From an uncultured Oscillospiraceae bacterium (GTDB taxonomy: Bacteria; Bacillota; Clostridia; Oscillospirales; Ruminococcaceae), in the NCBI GenBank assembly GCA_900552845.1, contig USBC01000053.1, forward strand, positions 1-10,520: a stretch of 10,520 bases of DNA, given 5' to 3'. Position numbers and translations under genes: made by a program. A model generated the notes under the pieces. The model made no database searches, was not told the DNA's origin, and saw nothing but the letters and a program-made list of their open reading frames with translations. Every line of letters starts with the position of its first letter. The stretch's first letter is position 1. Below are positions 1 through 6,420 of the stretch, in pieces.

Positions 1-3
1 TAA

Positions 4-31
4 CAATACAATGAACAAGCTCATTGTATTG
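4..31. repeat. Perfect inverted repeat (11-bp arms, 6-nt loop)
   Basis: CAATACAATGA at 4-14 is the exact reverse complement of TCATTGTATTG at 21-31, with a 6-nt loop. It lies at the window edge and is followed by an AT-rich stretch with a T5 run at about 42-46. It could be the terminator of a gene left of the window, although the T run is some 10 nt from the stem. It could also be an operator or an element end. The stem is certain; the role is not. Confidence 0.6.
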
Positions 32-85
32 CCAATTATCTTTTTATGGCTGAACTGTTACTTATTTTCAAATTTTTTGCATTTT

Positions 86-112
86 GGGGGGGGGGGGTAA
101 GGCTGGGGGGGG
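86..112 (+). repeat. Poly-G tracts (G12 and G8)
   Basis: There is a run of 12 G (86-97), a short TAAGGCT interruption, then a run of 8 G (105-112) that leads into the structured repeat. Such runs are prone to slippage and could form a G-quadruplex on the plus strand. They lie about 110 bp upstream of the predicted promoter of the transporter gene. Exact run lengths may be affected by sequencing error. Confidence 0.6.
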
Positions 113-185
113 CGCAGCCCCTTTGGGCGAAGCCGAAAGCCGCGCGAAGCGCGGAGCCCGCCGGCAGGCGGGCGGGGCTGCGCCC
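110..185. repeat. GC-rich cloverleaf-forming palindromic element
   Basis: An outer 12-bp perfect stem pairs GGGCGCAGCCCC (110-121) with GGGGCTGCGCCC (174-185). Three hairpins sit inside it: GGC-GAA-GCC (126-134), CCGCGC-GAA-GCGCGG (140-154) and GCCCGCC-GGCA-GGCGGGC (156-173). The whole could fold into a four-way junction. It is non-coding and lies just upstream of the transporter promoter. This architecture resembles dispersed REP/MITE-like intergenic repeats, but copy number cannot be judged from one window. It lacks the conserved features of a tRNA. Confidence 0.65.
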
Positions 186-218
186 GATTGCCCGCGGCAA
201 AGATCCCGGTATGGCATA

Positions 219-247
219 TTGACACGGGGACGGAGCGAAATTATTAT
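219..247 (+). promoter_or_regulatory. Sigma-A type promoter of the AEC transporter gene
   Basis: A perfect -35 TTGACA (219-224) is followed after 17 nt by TATTAT (242-247). A consensus TATAAT overlaps it at 245-250 but with 20-nt spacing. Transcription would begin near 254-258, which leaves a short leader with a Shine-Dalgarno before the ATG at 284. This is a main reason to reject more upstream starts. Confidence 0.7.
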
Positions 248-283
248 AATAGGGATAAAATGAGGGCGAGGGGAGAGATGTGT

Positions 284-1333
284 ATGCTGGCTTCGGCGGT
301 CGGGCTGCTTGCCGACCGATCCTTTTTGGGGGTTTTCTGCGCTGCTATGCTGACTATCGGTATTGGCTGGGGGCTGCGGAAAAAGAACGTTTTGAAGGCG
401 GAGAGCCGGACGGTGCTGATTACCCTGCTACTGATGCTGACCGTTCCCTGCCTTGCCTTTGATGCCTTTATGGCCGATTTTGACCGTGGGGAGCTGCGGC
501 GTAATTTGCAGATTCTGCTGCTTTCCTTTGTGCTGTACCTGACGATGATTGCGCTGGCGCAGCTCATTTTTGCGAGATACGGAAAGCAAAAAGCAAACCT
601 GTACGGGCTGTGCTTTGCTATCGGGCAGCAGACGTTGTATGCCATGCCTATTCTTCGGGCAATCTACCAGAGTGACCCGGCAGAGGCAATGCTTTCGGCA
701 AGCATGGTGGCGATTGCTTTTCGGGTGATGCTGTATCTATATGCCTTTTACTCCATCAGCGGGGCAGCAGTGACGGGAGGGAGTCTGCGGCAGAGCCTGA
801 AAAAGGCCTTTCTGACGCCGGTGATGCTGGCGATGTTCGCCGGGTTTTTGATCTGGCTGTCGCAGGGACTGCTGCCCGCGCCGGGCGGTATCCCGCTGCT
901 GCGCCTTGACCTGCGCCTGCCCGCCCTGTACACCGTGGTCCCGCAGATGGCTTCGCTGGTGAACCCCCTGGCGATGCTGCTGATCGGTTCGACGCTGGGG
1001 GACGGACGGCTGGGCAATGCGCTGCGGGACGGCAAGGCGTGGTTGATTGCTTTTTTGCGAATGTTTATTGCGCCGCTGTACACACTGGCATTGCTGTGCC
1101 TGTGTCAGCGGGCGGGGTGGATCCACTTTACCGAGGTGACGCTGATGACGGTGGTAATGTGCTTTGCCGCGCCGCTTTCCGCTGTGCTGTGTACCTTTTT
1201 TATCACCTACCGCAGAGAGGCGGATACCGCCGCGCGGGTATGCCTGCTTTCAACGCTGTTCTGTGTTGTTTCAACGCCGCTATGCTACTGCCTGGTGAAG
1301 GCGGTAACGGCAAGCGGGGTGTTCCCTGTGTGA
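284..1333 (+). CDS. AEC (auxin efflux carrier) family transporter
   Basis: This is a 349-residue integral membrane protein of the AEC/Mem_trans family (PF03547), whose bacterial members export or exchange small carboxylates; the substrate here is unknown. Hydrophobic helices run almost end to end, about ten in all, in the two five-helix blocks usual for the family. The basic turn after helix 1 (GLRKKNVL) and the following TVPCLAF helix are typical of the N-terminus. I chose the ATG at 284 because AGGGGAG (269-275) sits 8 nt upstream and the predicted promoter starts transcription near 255. The in-frame ATG at 278 is too close to that site, and a longer reading from TTG 188 would run through the promoter. 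The gene is monocistronic or co-transcribed with the regulator 106 nt downstream; no clear terminator separates them. The family is fairly sure, the substrate is not. Confidence 0.85.
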   Translation: MLASAVGLLADRSFLGVFCAAMLTIGIGWGLRKKNVLKAESRTVLITLLLMLTVPCLAFDAFMADFDRGELRRNLQILLLSFVLYLTMIALAQLIFARYGKQKANLYGLCFAIGQQTLYAMPILRAIYQSDPAEAMLSASMVAIAFRVMLYLYAFYSISGAAVTGGSLRQSLKKAFLTPVMLAMFAGFLIWLSQGLLPAPGGIPLLRLDLRLPALYTVVPQMASLVNPLAMLLIGSTLGDGRLGNALRDGKAWLIAFLRMFIAPLYTLALLCLCQRAGWIHFTEVTLMTVVMCFAAPLSAVLCTFFITYRREADTAARVCLLSTLFCVVSTPLCYCLVKAVTASGVFPV

Positions 1334-1377
1334 GGACAGGGGCAACCGCAGGTTGCTAAAAATCCACGGGGAATTGG

Positions 1378-1405
1378 TTGCCGGACGGGCAATTTGTGTG
1401 ATAGT
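1378..1405 (+). promoter_or_regulatory. Possible promoter of the XRE-membrane regulator
   Basis: TTGCCG (1378-1383) and GATAGT (1400-1405) are 16 nt apart, a mediocre sigma-A match. Just downstream, the imperfect palindrome GTCTTGCAGTAC (1404-1415) and GTGTG/CACAC arms (1396-1400 and 1418-1422) could be an operator, possibly for autoregulation. The evidence is weak and rests on position and partial symmetry. Confidence 0.35.
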
Positions 1406-1439
1406 CTTGCAGTACAACACACGAAAGGCGGATACCGAA

Positions 1440-2279
1440 ATGACATTGGGCGAGAGGATCGCATATTACAGAGGAACACTGGGGCTTTCCCAAGGGGAGC
1501 TGGCGGAAAAGCTGGGCGTGAGCCGTCAGGCGGTGAGCAAATGGGAGACTGATGCCGGACTACCGGATCTGGATCGGCTCATTGCCCTTTCCGGGCTATA
1601 TAACATTACGCTTGATGAGCTGGTAAAGGGGGCTGCCCCCTCCCCTGCCGACGGGGCACAGGCTGCGACAGTCCCGACGGAGGCGCCCCCTGCATCGGAG
1701 ACGGCAGCAGAAAAGGCTGCAAGCTCCACCGGGCAGAAAACGGTGGGATATATCCTGCTGGGGGTGGGGCTGCTGTGTGCGGTGCTGGCGCTGTTTTTGA
1801 ACTGGGCGCTGCTGATCCCGGCGGGCTACCTGCTGATTTGCGCGGTGCTGTGCCTTACCCTGCGGCGGTATGCCGGACGGGTCATTCTGGGCGGGACGCT
1901 GTATGCGGTGCTGCTGACCTGTCAGCGATGGACCGGTATGCCGGGGCTGGGGAGTATCATCAACCCCGTTGTTTATCAGTCGGAATTTTACGGCATCGGG
2001 GTGTGGGTGACCTGGGGGCTGTGGGCGGTGCTGGCGCTGTATGTGGTGCTGACGCTGCGGCACACCCGTTGGCAGAGATACACCCCTTTGGCGCTGGGGT
2101 GGACCGTCGTCCTTGGGCTGAGCGGGTGGCTGGCGCCGCTGTGGCGGGTGCTGGGCGGTGCGGAGGCTGCCCACTGGTACTACCCGGTGGTTTCGGCGGT
2201 CATCAACCTGCTGACGGCGGCTGTGGTACTGTTGACGGTACGGGCGGTCATTTGCGCCAAAAAAGCGAAACATGGATAG
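1440..2279 (+). CDS. XRE-family regulator fused to a six-helix membrane domain
   Basis: This 279-residue protein starts with a Cro/C1-type helix-turn-helix (residues about 5-60). The core LSQGELAEKLGVSRQAVSKW (16-35) and the motif YNITLDELVKG (54-64) are hallmarks of clostridial XRE regulators. An Ala/Pro-rich linker (65-100) joins it to about six hydrophobic helices (near 103-121, 122-140, 147-161, 185-206, 216-233 and 249-271) ending in a basic cytoplasmic tail. It is therefore probably a DNA-binding protein tethered to the membrane. The signal it senses and its targets are unknown; the AEC transporter upstream is a positional candidate. The ATG at 1440 is preceded by AAAGGCGGA and begins the canonical MTLGERI. 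A longer reading from TTG 1353 adds nothing domain-like. A strong terminator follows within 30 nt of the stop. Confidence 0.88.
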   Translation: MTLGERIAYYRGTLGLSQGELAEKLGVSRQAVSKWETDAGLPDLDRLIALSGLYNITLDELVKGAAPSPADGAQAATVPTEAPPASETAAEKAASSTGQKTVGYILLGVGLLCAVLALFLNWALLIPAGYLLICAVLCLTLRRYAGRVILGGTLYAVLLTCQRWTGMPGLGSIINPVVYQSEFYGIGVWVTWGLWAVLALYVVLTLRHTRWQRYTPLALGWTVVLGLSGWLAPLWRVLGGAEAAHWYYPVVSAVINLLTAAVVLLTVRAVICAKKAKHG

Positions 2280-2280
2280 G

Positions 2281-2311
2281 AAAAAGCCGTCCCTGTGGGG
2301 GCGGCTTTTTT
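2281..2311 (+). terminator. Rho-independent terminator after the XRE-membrane gene
   Basis: GCCGTCCC (2286-2293), a TGTG loop and GGGGCGGC (2298-2305) form an 8-bp stem with one G-U pair. It is flanked by A5 on the left and T6 on the right, so the stem extends through A-T pairs and ends in a U run. It begins right after the TAG at 2277-2279. Confidence 0.88.
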
Positions 2312-2433
2312 GGGGGGGAAATTTGCGGAGAGGGCGGAGGACCAGTAGTGAGGACGGTTTAGGGGGAGTTTGCGGGCGTATTGGGGTTGTGTCGCAGGCT
2401 TTCGGTTGGGGCGGCAGGCTGGCGGAACATATG

Positions 2434-2462
2434 TTGACAACCGCACTGTTTGCTGTTATCAT
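2434..2462 (+). promoter_or_regulatory. Sigma-A promoter of the DUF4282 gene
   Basis: Consensus TTGACA (2434-2439) and TATCAT (2457-2462) are separated by exactly 17 nt. The 5' leader would be about 27 nt with AAAGGAG at 2481-2487. The purine-rich stretch upstream (2312-2433) shows nothing I can interpret. Confidence 0.8.
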
Positions 2463-2495
2463 AAAATCACATATCATTGAAAAGGAGTGTATTCC

Positions 2496-3116
2496 ATGAA
2501 GCAACTGATTTTCATGATCATCGCGGTTATTCTCGCAATCGCCGCAACCGTACTGGCGTTCATCTTCATCGTGCCGGATAAACGGCGGGAGAAGCTGAAC
2601 GGCTTTTGCAAATTCCTGCATGACCTTTGCAACTTCAAGTTCCTCGTGGTGGAAAAGATCCTGCAGGCGCTGTACATTTTCTCCACTGCCTTTGTTATCC
2701 TATTTGGTGTGCTGCAGCTGTTTAACGTCCAGGAAAATTGGGCGGGCGGTCACACATGGATGGGCGGCATCGGGCTGCTGTACATTATCCTTGGTCCCAT
2801 TATCGTCCGTCTTACTTATGAAATGATGATGATGGTCATTCTGCTGGTGAAGAATGTCATTGCCATCAACCACAAGCTTGCCGATCAGTCCGGCGACGGC
2901 AACAATGATGTATTTGCTGTTCCCGATGTGCAGGAACTGAAGGCAGCTGCCCGTCAGCGCAAGCAGCAGGCGAAGGAATCGCAGCCTGCTTACGAGCCGC
3001 AACAATCTGTTCAGGAGACGCCTGTCCGTCCTGCCGCCCGATTCTGCCCGAACTGCGGTGCTCAACTGGAAAATGGCGTATGCCCCCGCTGCAGCGCTCC
3101 TACGCAGGAGCAGTAA
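2496..3116 (+). CDS. DUF4282 membrane protein with C-terminal zinc ribbon
   Basis: This is a 206-residue protein of unknown function. An N-terminal membrane helix (about 5-26) is followed by a basic segment. A DUF4282-like region (about 36-125) comes next, with two hydrophobic helices (54-77, 92-115) and the family-like RLTYEMMMMVILLVKN stretch. A Gln/Lys-rich linker (146-180) leads to a zinc ribbon with Cys184, Cys187, Cys196 and Cys199 (CPNCG...CPRCS). Similar C-terminal ribbons are common on Gram-positive membrane proteins, with the ribbon inside the cell. I chose the ATG at 2496 because AAAGGAG ends 8 nt before it; the GTG at 2487 overlaps that site. It has its own promoter and converges on the operon to its right. 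DUF4282 is assigned from the helix pattern by eye, so it is likely rather than certain. Confidence 0.8.
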   Translation: MKQLIFMIIAVILAIAATVLAFIFIVPDKRREKLNGFCKFLHDLCNFKFLVVEKILQALYIFSTAFVILFGVLQLFNVQENWAGGHTWMGGIGLLYIILGPIIVRLTYEMMMMVILLVKNVIAINHKLADQSGDGNNDVFAVPDVQELKAAARQRKQQAKESQPAYEPQQSVQETPVRPAARFCPNCGAQLENGVCPRCSAPTQEQ

Positions 3117-3167
3117 GCGCAGCATCATGAAAGGTGCCCCATGTAAAGCAATCCTATAAAAAATCTG

Positions 3168-3199
3168 AGACGGCATGGCTTCGGTCATGCCGTCTTTCT
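3168..3199. terminator. Probable bidirectional terminator with UUCG tetraloop
   Basis: AGACGGCATG (3168-3177) pairs perfectly with CATGCCGTCT (3186-3195). A further G-U and C-G pair closes a C(TTCG)G tetraloop, giving a 12-bp stem. On the plus strand TTCTGTT follows. On the minus strand the stem is followed by CAGATTTTTT. It lies between convergent genes and could serve both. Confidence 0.85.
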
Positions 3200-3272
3200 G
3201 TTGCAGCAACCGCCCCCAAGTGCACCCCATTTGCGCCCGATACAGGATAGCCGAGCACGGAACAAGATAATT

Positions 3273-3292
3273 GCCGCCCCCGAGAGGGCGGC
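3273..3292 (-). terminator. Terminator-like hairpin after the DHHW gene
   Basis: GCCGCCC (3273-3279) and GGGCGGC (3286-3292) form a perfect 7-bp stem with a 6-nt loop, just downstream of the stop of the minus-strand DHHW gene. On the minus strand it is followed by AATTATCTTGTT, a moderate U-rich tail. It would end the five-gene operon, with the stem at 3168-3195 as a backup. Confidence 0.7.
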
Positions 3293-3298
3293 TTTGCA

Positions 3299-4405
3299 TT
3301 ACTTGAGGGTAGAGCTGTTATTGAGTACGCCCGTGCTGTATAGGAACAGTACATCGCAATCGGTAAAGTCAACATATTTACCAAGGCGATTGGAGGCGAG
3401 ATAGCGGATATCCACCAGCGTGATCGAGGAGTAGCCCTCTATCAAAAGCGGGGTCAGGCTGCTGCCGAAGCTGTCGCGGAACATGACCAAACGCCGTCCG
3501 GAGGTGTTTTGGGGATTTTCGATGCGCAAAAGCGACACCGAGCCGGAAAGGAACATCTCGTAGGGATCGTGCCCCACCGCCTTCTCCATATCATAGACAC
3601 TGCCGGTGGTATCGGTCTCGTAGTTATAGACGGTGGCGGCATCAATCGCTCCGCCGGTGAGGTAATTCATCGGTTCCGGTGCGATGGGCAGCGCCGCTTG
3701 CCCATAGTAGACGCCGTAGAACGGCTTTTCCAGCGTCTTTTGGGTATAGCTGCCGGTGAGGGTGAGTCCCATGCCGTTTGCCAACCGTGCGGCGACCGGC
3801 AGCAGCTTTTCCTGCCGCCAGTGGGCATCGGTGCGATAATAGTCCTCCAGCTCCAGAAGATCAAAGAGATCAATGTACTTCATGTAGGGCAGCTTTTGCT
3901 GCAGATCATCGGCAAAGGCGGTGTAGTCCATCGAGGGGTAGCCGTTGGGCGCTGCCATAAAGAAGTTTTTATCCGGAATCAGGGAGAAATAGACGCGGGC
4001 ACCTGCCTCTTTGAGATAGGTTTCATAAAGATAGCCGAAACGGGTCGCAGCATTTTCGAGAGAGGATTCATTCATGGGATATTCCAGCTTGGCGAGATGA
4101 TCTCCCACCCGATACAGTCCGTTATTATCCCGCTGGCGCAAAAGCCCTGTGGCGGTAAATGCCTTGAGGGTACGGAATTCACCACGCAGGGGGAACTGAT
4201 CGGTGGCATAGTCCTCGAAGCGGTCGGCAAAGGTACCGGAGAGGAGCGTCTGCCCTGTTGCAGCAGGCATTTGTGCCAGCGTGCGCCGCTCCGCCTCCGA
4301 GAAGGCATCGGCGGGCTTGAGCACCGCCCAAAGGCTGAATGCCGCCAGAAACACGCCCAGCAGGGCAATGGTGAGTACCATGCGGAGCTTATTAATCTTT
4401 TCCAT
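3299..4405 (-). CDS. DHHW family protein (AlgX/AlgJ-like SGNH fold, MBOAT partner)
   Basis: This 368-residue protein has an N-terminal signal anchor (about 9-29) and an extracytoplasmic SGNH-like domain. Family signatures are the FADRFEDYATDQFPLRGEF segment (59-77), PDK (144-146), TDAHW (192-196) and MFRDSFGSS (308-316). By analogy with AlgX, Asp193, His195 and Ser312 would be the catalytic triad. Such proteins are thought to take an acyl group, usually acetyl, delivered across the membrane by an MBOAT protein and place it on an extracellular polysaccharide. The partner MBOAT gene lies immediately upstream; its stop is 12 nt before this ATG, and AAGGGGG overlapping the stop serves as ribosome site. 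It is the last gene of the operon. The fold and partnership are well supported, the polymer is unknown. Confidence 0.9.
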   Translation of the reverse strand: MEKINKLRMVLTIALLGVFLAAFSLWAVLKPADAFSEAERRTLAQMPAATGQTLLSGTFADRFEDYATDQFPLRGEFRTLKAFTATGLLRQRDNNGLYRVGDHLAKLEYPMNESSLENAATRFGYLYETYLKEAGARVYFSLIPDKNFFMAAPNGYPSMDYTAFADDLQQKLPYMKYIDLFDLLELEDYYRTDAHWRQEKLLPVAARLANGMGLTLTGSYTQKTLEKPFYGVYYGQAALPIAPEPMNYLTGGAIDAATVYNYETDTTGSVYDMEKAVGHDPYEMFLSGSVSLLRIENPQNTSGRRLVMFRDSFGSSLTPLLIEGYSSITLVDIRYLASNRLGKYVDFTDCDVLFLYSTGVLNNSSTLK

Positions 4406-4417
4406 TGCGGTACCCCC

Positions 4418-5818
4418 TTAAAAGCGGAAATAAAGGAACGGATTAAACGAACCGTCCACCAGATAGGCCGTGACGACCGCCAGCACCAGCACCAACGCTG
4501 CCGGTGCAAGAATCGAGAGCGCTCTGCCGACCTTTCCCTCGGAAAACTGTTTTGCCATGCGGGTCGGGAAAGGAGTAGCGCCGATAATGGCAATAATAAA
4601 GGTAACGGCATAGCTGCCGAGATAGTAAAGTGCCTCTCCGGTGACTAGCGGGATACCGCCCGCACCGAACATTCTGCCCAGATGGGTGGCAGCCTCCGAA
4701 AGACTGGCGCTATCAAAGATGACAAAGCTGACCGCAACCAGCAGCAGGGTGTAAAGATGGCTGAGGACGGGGAGCTTTTGCAGCGGCTTTAGAAGGAAGC
4801 CCTTTTCCATGATGAGGAATACGGCGAAGAACAGCCCCCAGAGAACGAAGTTCCAATCTGCGCCGTGCCACAGTCCCGTGAGAATCCAGACCACAAGGAT
4901 ATTGAAATAGCGGCGGGCAGGGGCGACCCGATTGCCGCCCATGGGGATATAGACATAATCGCGGAACCATGAGCCGAGACTCATGTGCCAACGCCGCCAG
5001 AACTCGGTGGCGCTGCGGGAGATGTAGGGATAGTTGAAGTTTTCGGCAAAATGAAAGCCGAAGATCTTTCCCAAGCCGATCGCCATATCGCTGTAGCCGG
5101 AAAAGTCGAAATAGATGTGCAGCATATAGGCGGCGGCGTACATCCAGCTATACAGCACCGAGGGCTGAGTGGTGGATTTATACACCGTAATGAGCTGATA
5201 CAGCACATTGGCGATGAGCACCTTTTTGGAAAGTCCCAGCACAAAGCGCTGTGCACCGGCGGCAATCATATCGGGTGTGGAGCGACGCTCCTTAAGCTGC
5301 GGCTCGATATCGGCATAGCGGACAATGGGCCCTGCAATAAGCTGCGGGAACATGGCGATGTAAGTGCCGAGGTCGATCAGATTGCGCTGGGCAGCAACGG
5401 TACCGCGGTAGACGTCCACCACATAGCTGAGGATCTGAAAGGTGTAGAAGCTGATACCGATGGGCAGCGCCACCCGCAAAAGCGGCACCGAAAGACCGGT
5501 GACAGCATTGAAGCTGCGGATAAAGAAATCGGCGTACTTGCAGTAGCCCAAAAGCAGCAGGCTGAATAAAACCGAGACGGTCAAAAAGAGCTTTGACCGC
5601 CGCGGGTAATTCCGGTATTTTTCTACCAGCCGCCCGAACAGATAGCCCTGCAGAATGGAAGCAACCATAAAGAGGACATACTTCGGCTCACCCCACGCAT
5701 AAAAGACCAGCGAAAAGAGGAGCAGGACGGCATTTTTAGCCCGACGCGGCGCTAAAAAATAGCACAGCAGCGTGAGCGGCAGAAAGTAGTAGAGAAACGG
5801 GATACTTGAAAACAGCAT
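4418..5818 (-). CDS. MBOAT family O-acyltransferase (AlgI/DltB type)
   Basis: This 466-residue multi-pass membrane protein moves acyl groups across the membrane for O-acylation of an extracellular polymer. Typical AlgI-type landmarks appear in order: FYAWGEPKY (39-47), ALPIGISFYTFQILSYVVDVYRG (117-139), FPQLIAGPIVRY (157-168), YFDFSGYSDMAIG (236-248), RRWHMSLGSWFRDYVYIP (275-292), TGLWHGADWNF (314-324) and a C-terminus ending in PFLYFRF. His318 matches the invariant catalytic histidine and His278 the second conserved one. Length is normal. It follows the lipoprotein gene by 21 nt with a GGGGGGAT ribosome site, and the DHHW gene follows it by 12 nt. The lack of dltA/C/D genes and the presence of the DHHW partner favour acetylation of a glycan over D-alanylation of teichoic acid. 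Confidence 0.95.
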   Translation of the reverse strand: MLFSSIPFLYYFLPLTLLCYFLAPRRAKNAVLLLFSLVFYAWGEPKYVLFMVASILQGYLFGRLVEKYRNYPRRSKLFLTVSVLFSLLLLGYCKYADFFIRSFNAVTGLSVPLLRVALPIGISFYTFQILSYVVDVYRGTVAAQRNLIDLGTYIAMFPQLIAGPIVRYADIEPQLKERRSTPDMIAAGAQRFVLGLSKKVLIANVLYQLITVYKSTTQPSVLYSWMYAAAYMLHIYFDFSGYSDMAIGLGKIFGFHFAENFNYPYISRSATEFWRRWHMSLGSWFRDYVYIPMGGNRVAPARRYFNILVVWILTGLWHGADWNFVLWGLFFAVFLIMEKGFLLKPLQKLPVLSHLYTLLLVAVSFVIFDSASLSEAATHLGRMFGAGGIPLVTGEALYYLGSYAVTFIIAIIGATPFPTRMAKQFSEGKVGRALSILAPAALVLVLAVVTAYLVDGSFNPFLYFRF

Positions 5819-5839
5819 GCGCTGATCCCCCCGAAGCGA

Positions 5840-6400
5840 TTACTGGATAGCTTCGTCAAAATCGATGACGGCAGCGGGATAGGAGGCAGTGAGGGTATCA
5901 CGGAAGCTGTTGATCAGCTCCTCATCGCCGTACATTGCCACAACGACCTCGTCCACGGTTGCAACAACCAGCTTGTCGGGGAAGCCGCACATCCACTGGC
6001 GGGACTGAATGCTGTCACGCAGTGCCTGTGCCAGCGTCTTTGCATCGGCAGAGTTTTTGACATGGTAAGCGCCGCAGGTAAAGGTGTTCATGTTCATCAT
6101 GTGGGAGATGGAGGCGGCGCTGTCGATGAGATCGACGCTGCCGGCAGGGAAGGACAGCATATAGTCGAGAGAATCGGTATCGGAAATACCGAACGCACCG
6201 GGCTTATCATCGGTGGGGTTTTCGGTATCACCGCCGGAAGCCGGGAACTTCTGATCCTCGGGGAGGCTGCTCCAGACCTTGTTGAGAACCTCCAGCGGAT
6301 CGGTGACCTTGTTGCCGGCAGGGGTGCCGCCGTTATTGCCGCAGGCGGCAAAGGCAGCCACCATTACGGCGGCAAGCAGAATAGAAATAAGCTTTTTCAT
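5840..6400 (-). CDS. Small lipoprotein, DUF4358-like
   Basis: This 186-residue predicted lipoprotein has a KK start, a hydrophobic stretch and a lipobox AFAAC, with lipidation expected at Cys20. A Gly/Asn/Thr-rich spacer (about 21-70) precedes the folded part (about 75-175). The latter looks like DUF4358, with SVDLIDSAASISH, an alpha/beta segment ending SRQWMCGFPD (133-142) and VDEVVVAMYGDEELINSFRD (149-168). DUF4358 lipoproteins commonly accompany MBOAT and DHHW genes in Clostridia; no biochemical role is established that I know of. Two further cysteines (109 and 138) could form a disulfide. It follows the anti-sigma gene by 20 nt with AAGGAG as ribosome site. The lipoprotein call is firm, the family call moderate. 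Confidence 0.8.
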   Translation of the reverse strand: MKKLISILLAAVMVAAFAACGNNGGTPAGNKVTDPLEVLNKVWSSLPEDQKFPASGGDTENPTDDKPGAFGISDTDSLDYMLSFPAGSVDLIDSAASISHMMNMNTFTCGAYHVKNSADAKTLAQALRDSIQSRQWMCGFPDKLVVATVDEVVVAMYGDEELINSFRDTLTASYPAAVIDFDEAIQ

Positions 6401-6420
6401 GGGAATTTCTCCTTCGTTTT

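Noticed and set aside
110..185. tRNA or other structured RNA gene in the cloverleaf element
   Set aside because: Stem lengths, loops and the absence of an anticodon arm, T-loop sequence and CCA end do not fit a tRNA, and no promoter is seen for it.
1342..1356. GCAACC-GCA-GGTTGC hairpin after the transporter stop as a terminator
   Set aside because: The stem is only 6 bp with a 3-nt loop and is followed by TAAAAATCC, with no U run in the direction of transcription.
1596..2621. Long minus-strand frame opposite the XRE-membrane gene
   Set aside because: The translation is dominated by Arg, Gln and Pro, runs through a terminator and a promoter of real genes, and matches no family.
3509..4648. 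Long open frame on the plus strand opposite the DHHW and MBOAT genes (about 379 codons)
   Set aside because: It is fully antisense to two clearly recognisable genes, lacks a good ribosome site and has no recognisable domain. GC-rich codon use on one strand often opens a frame on the other.
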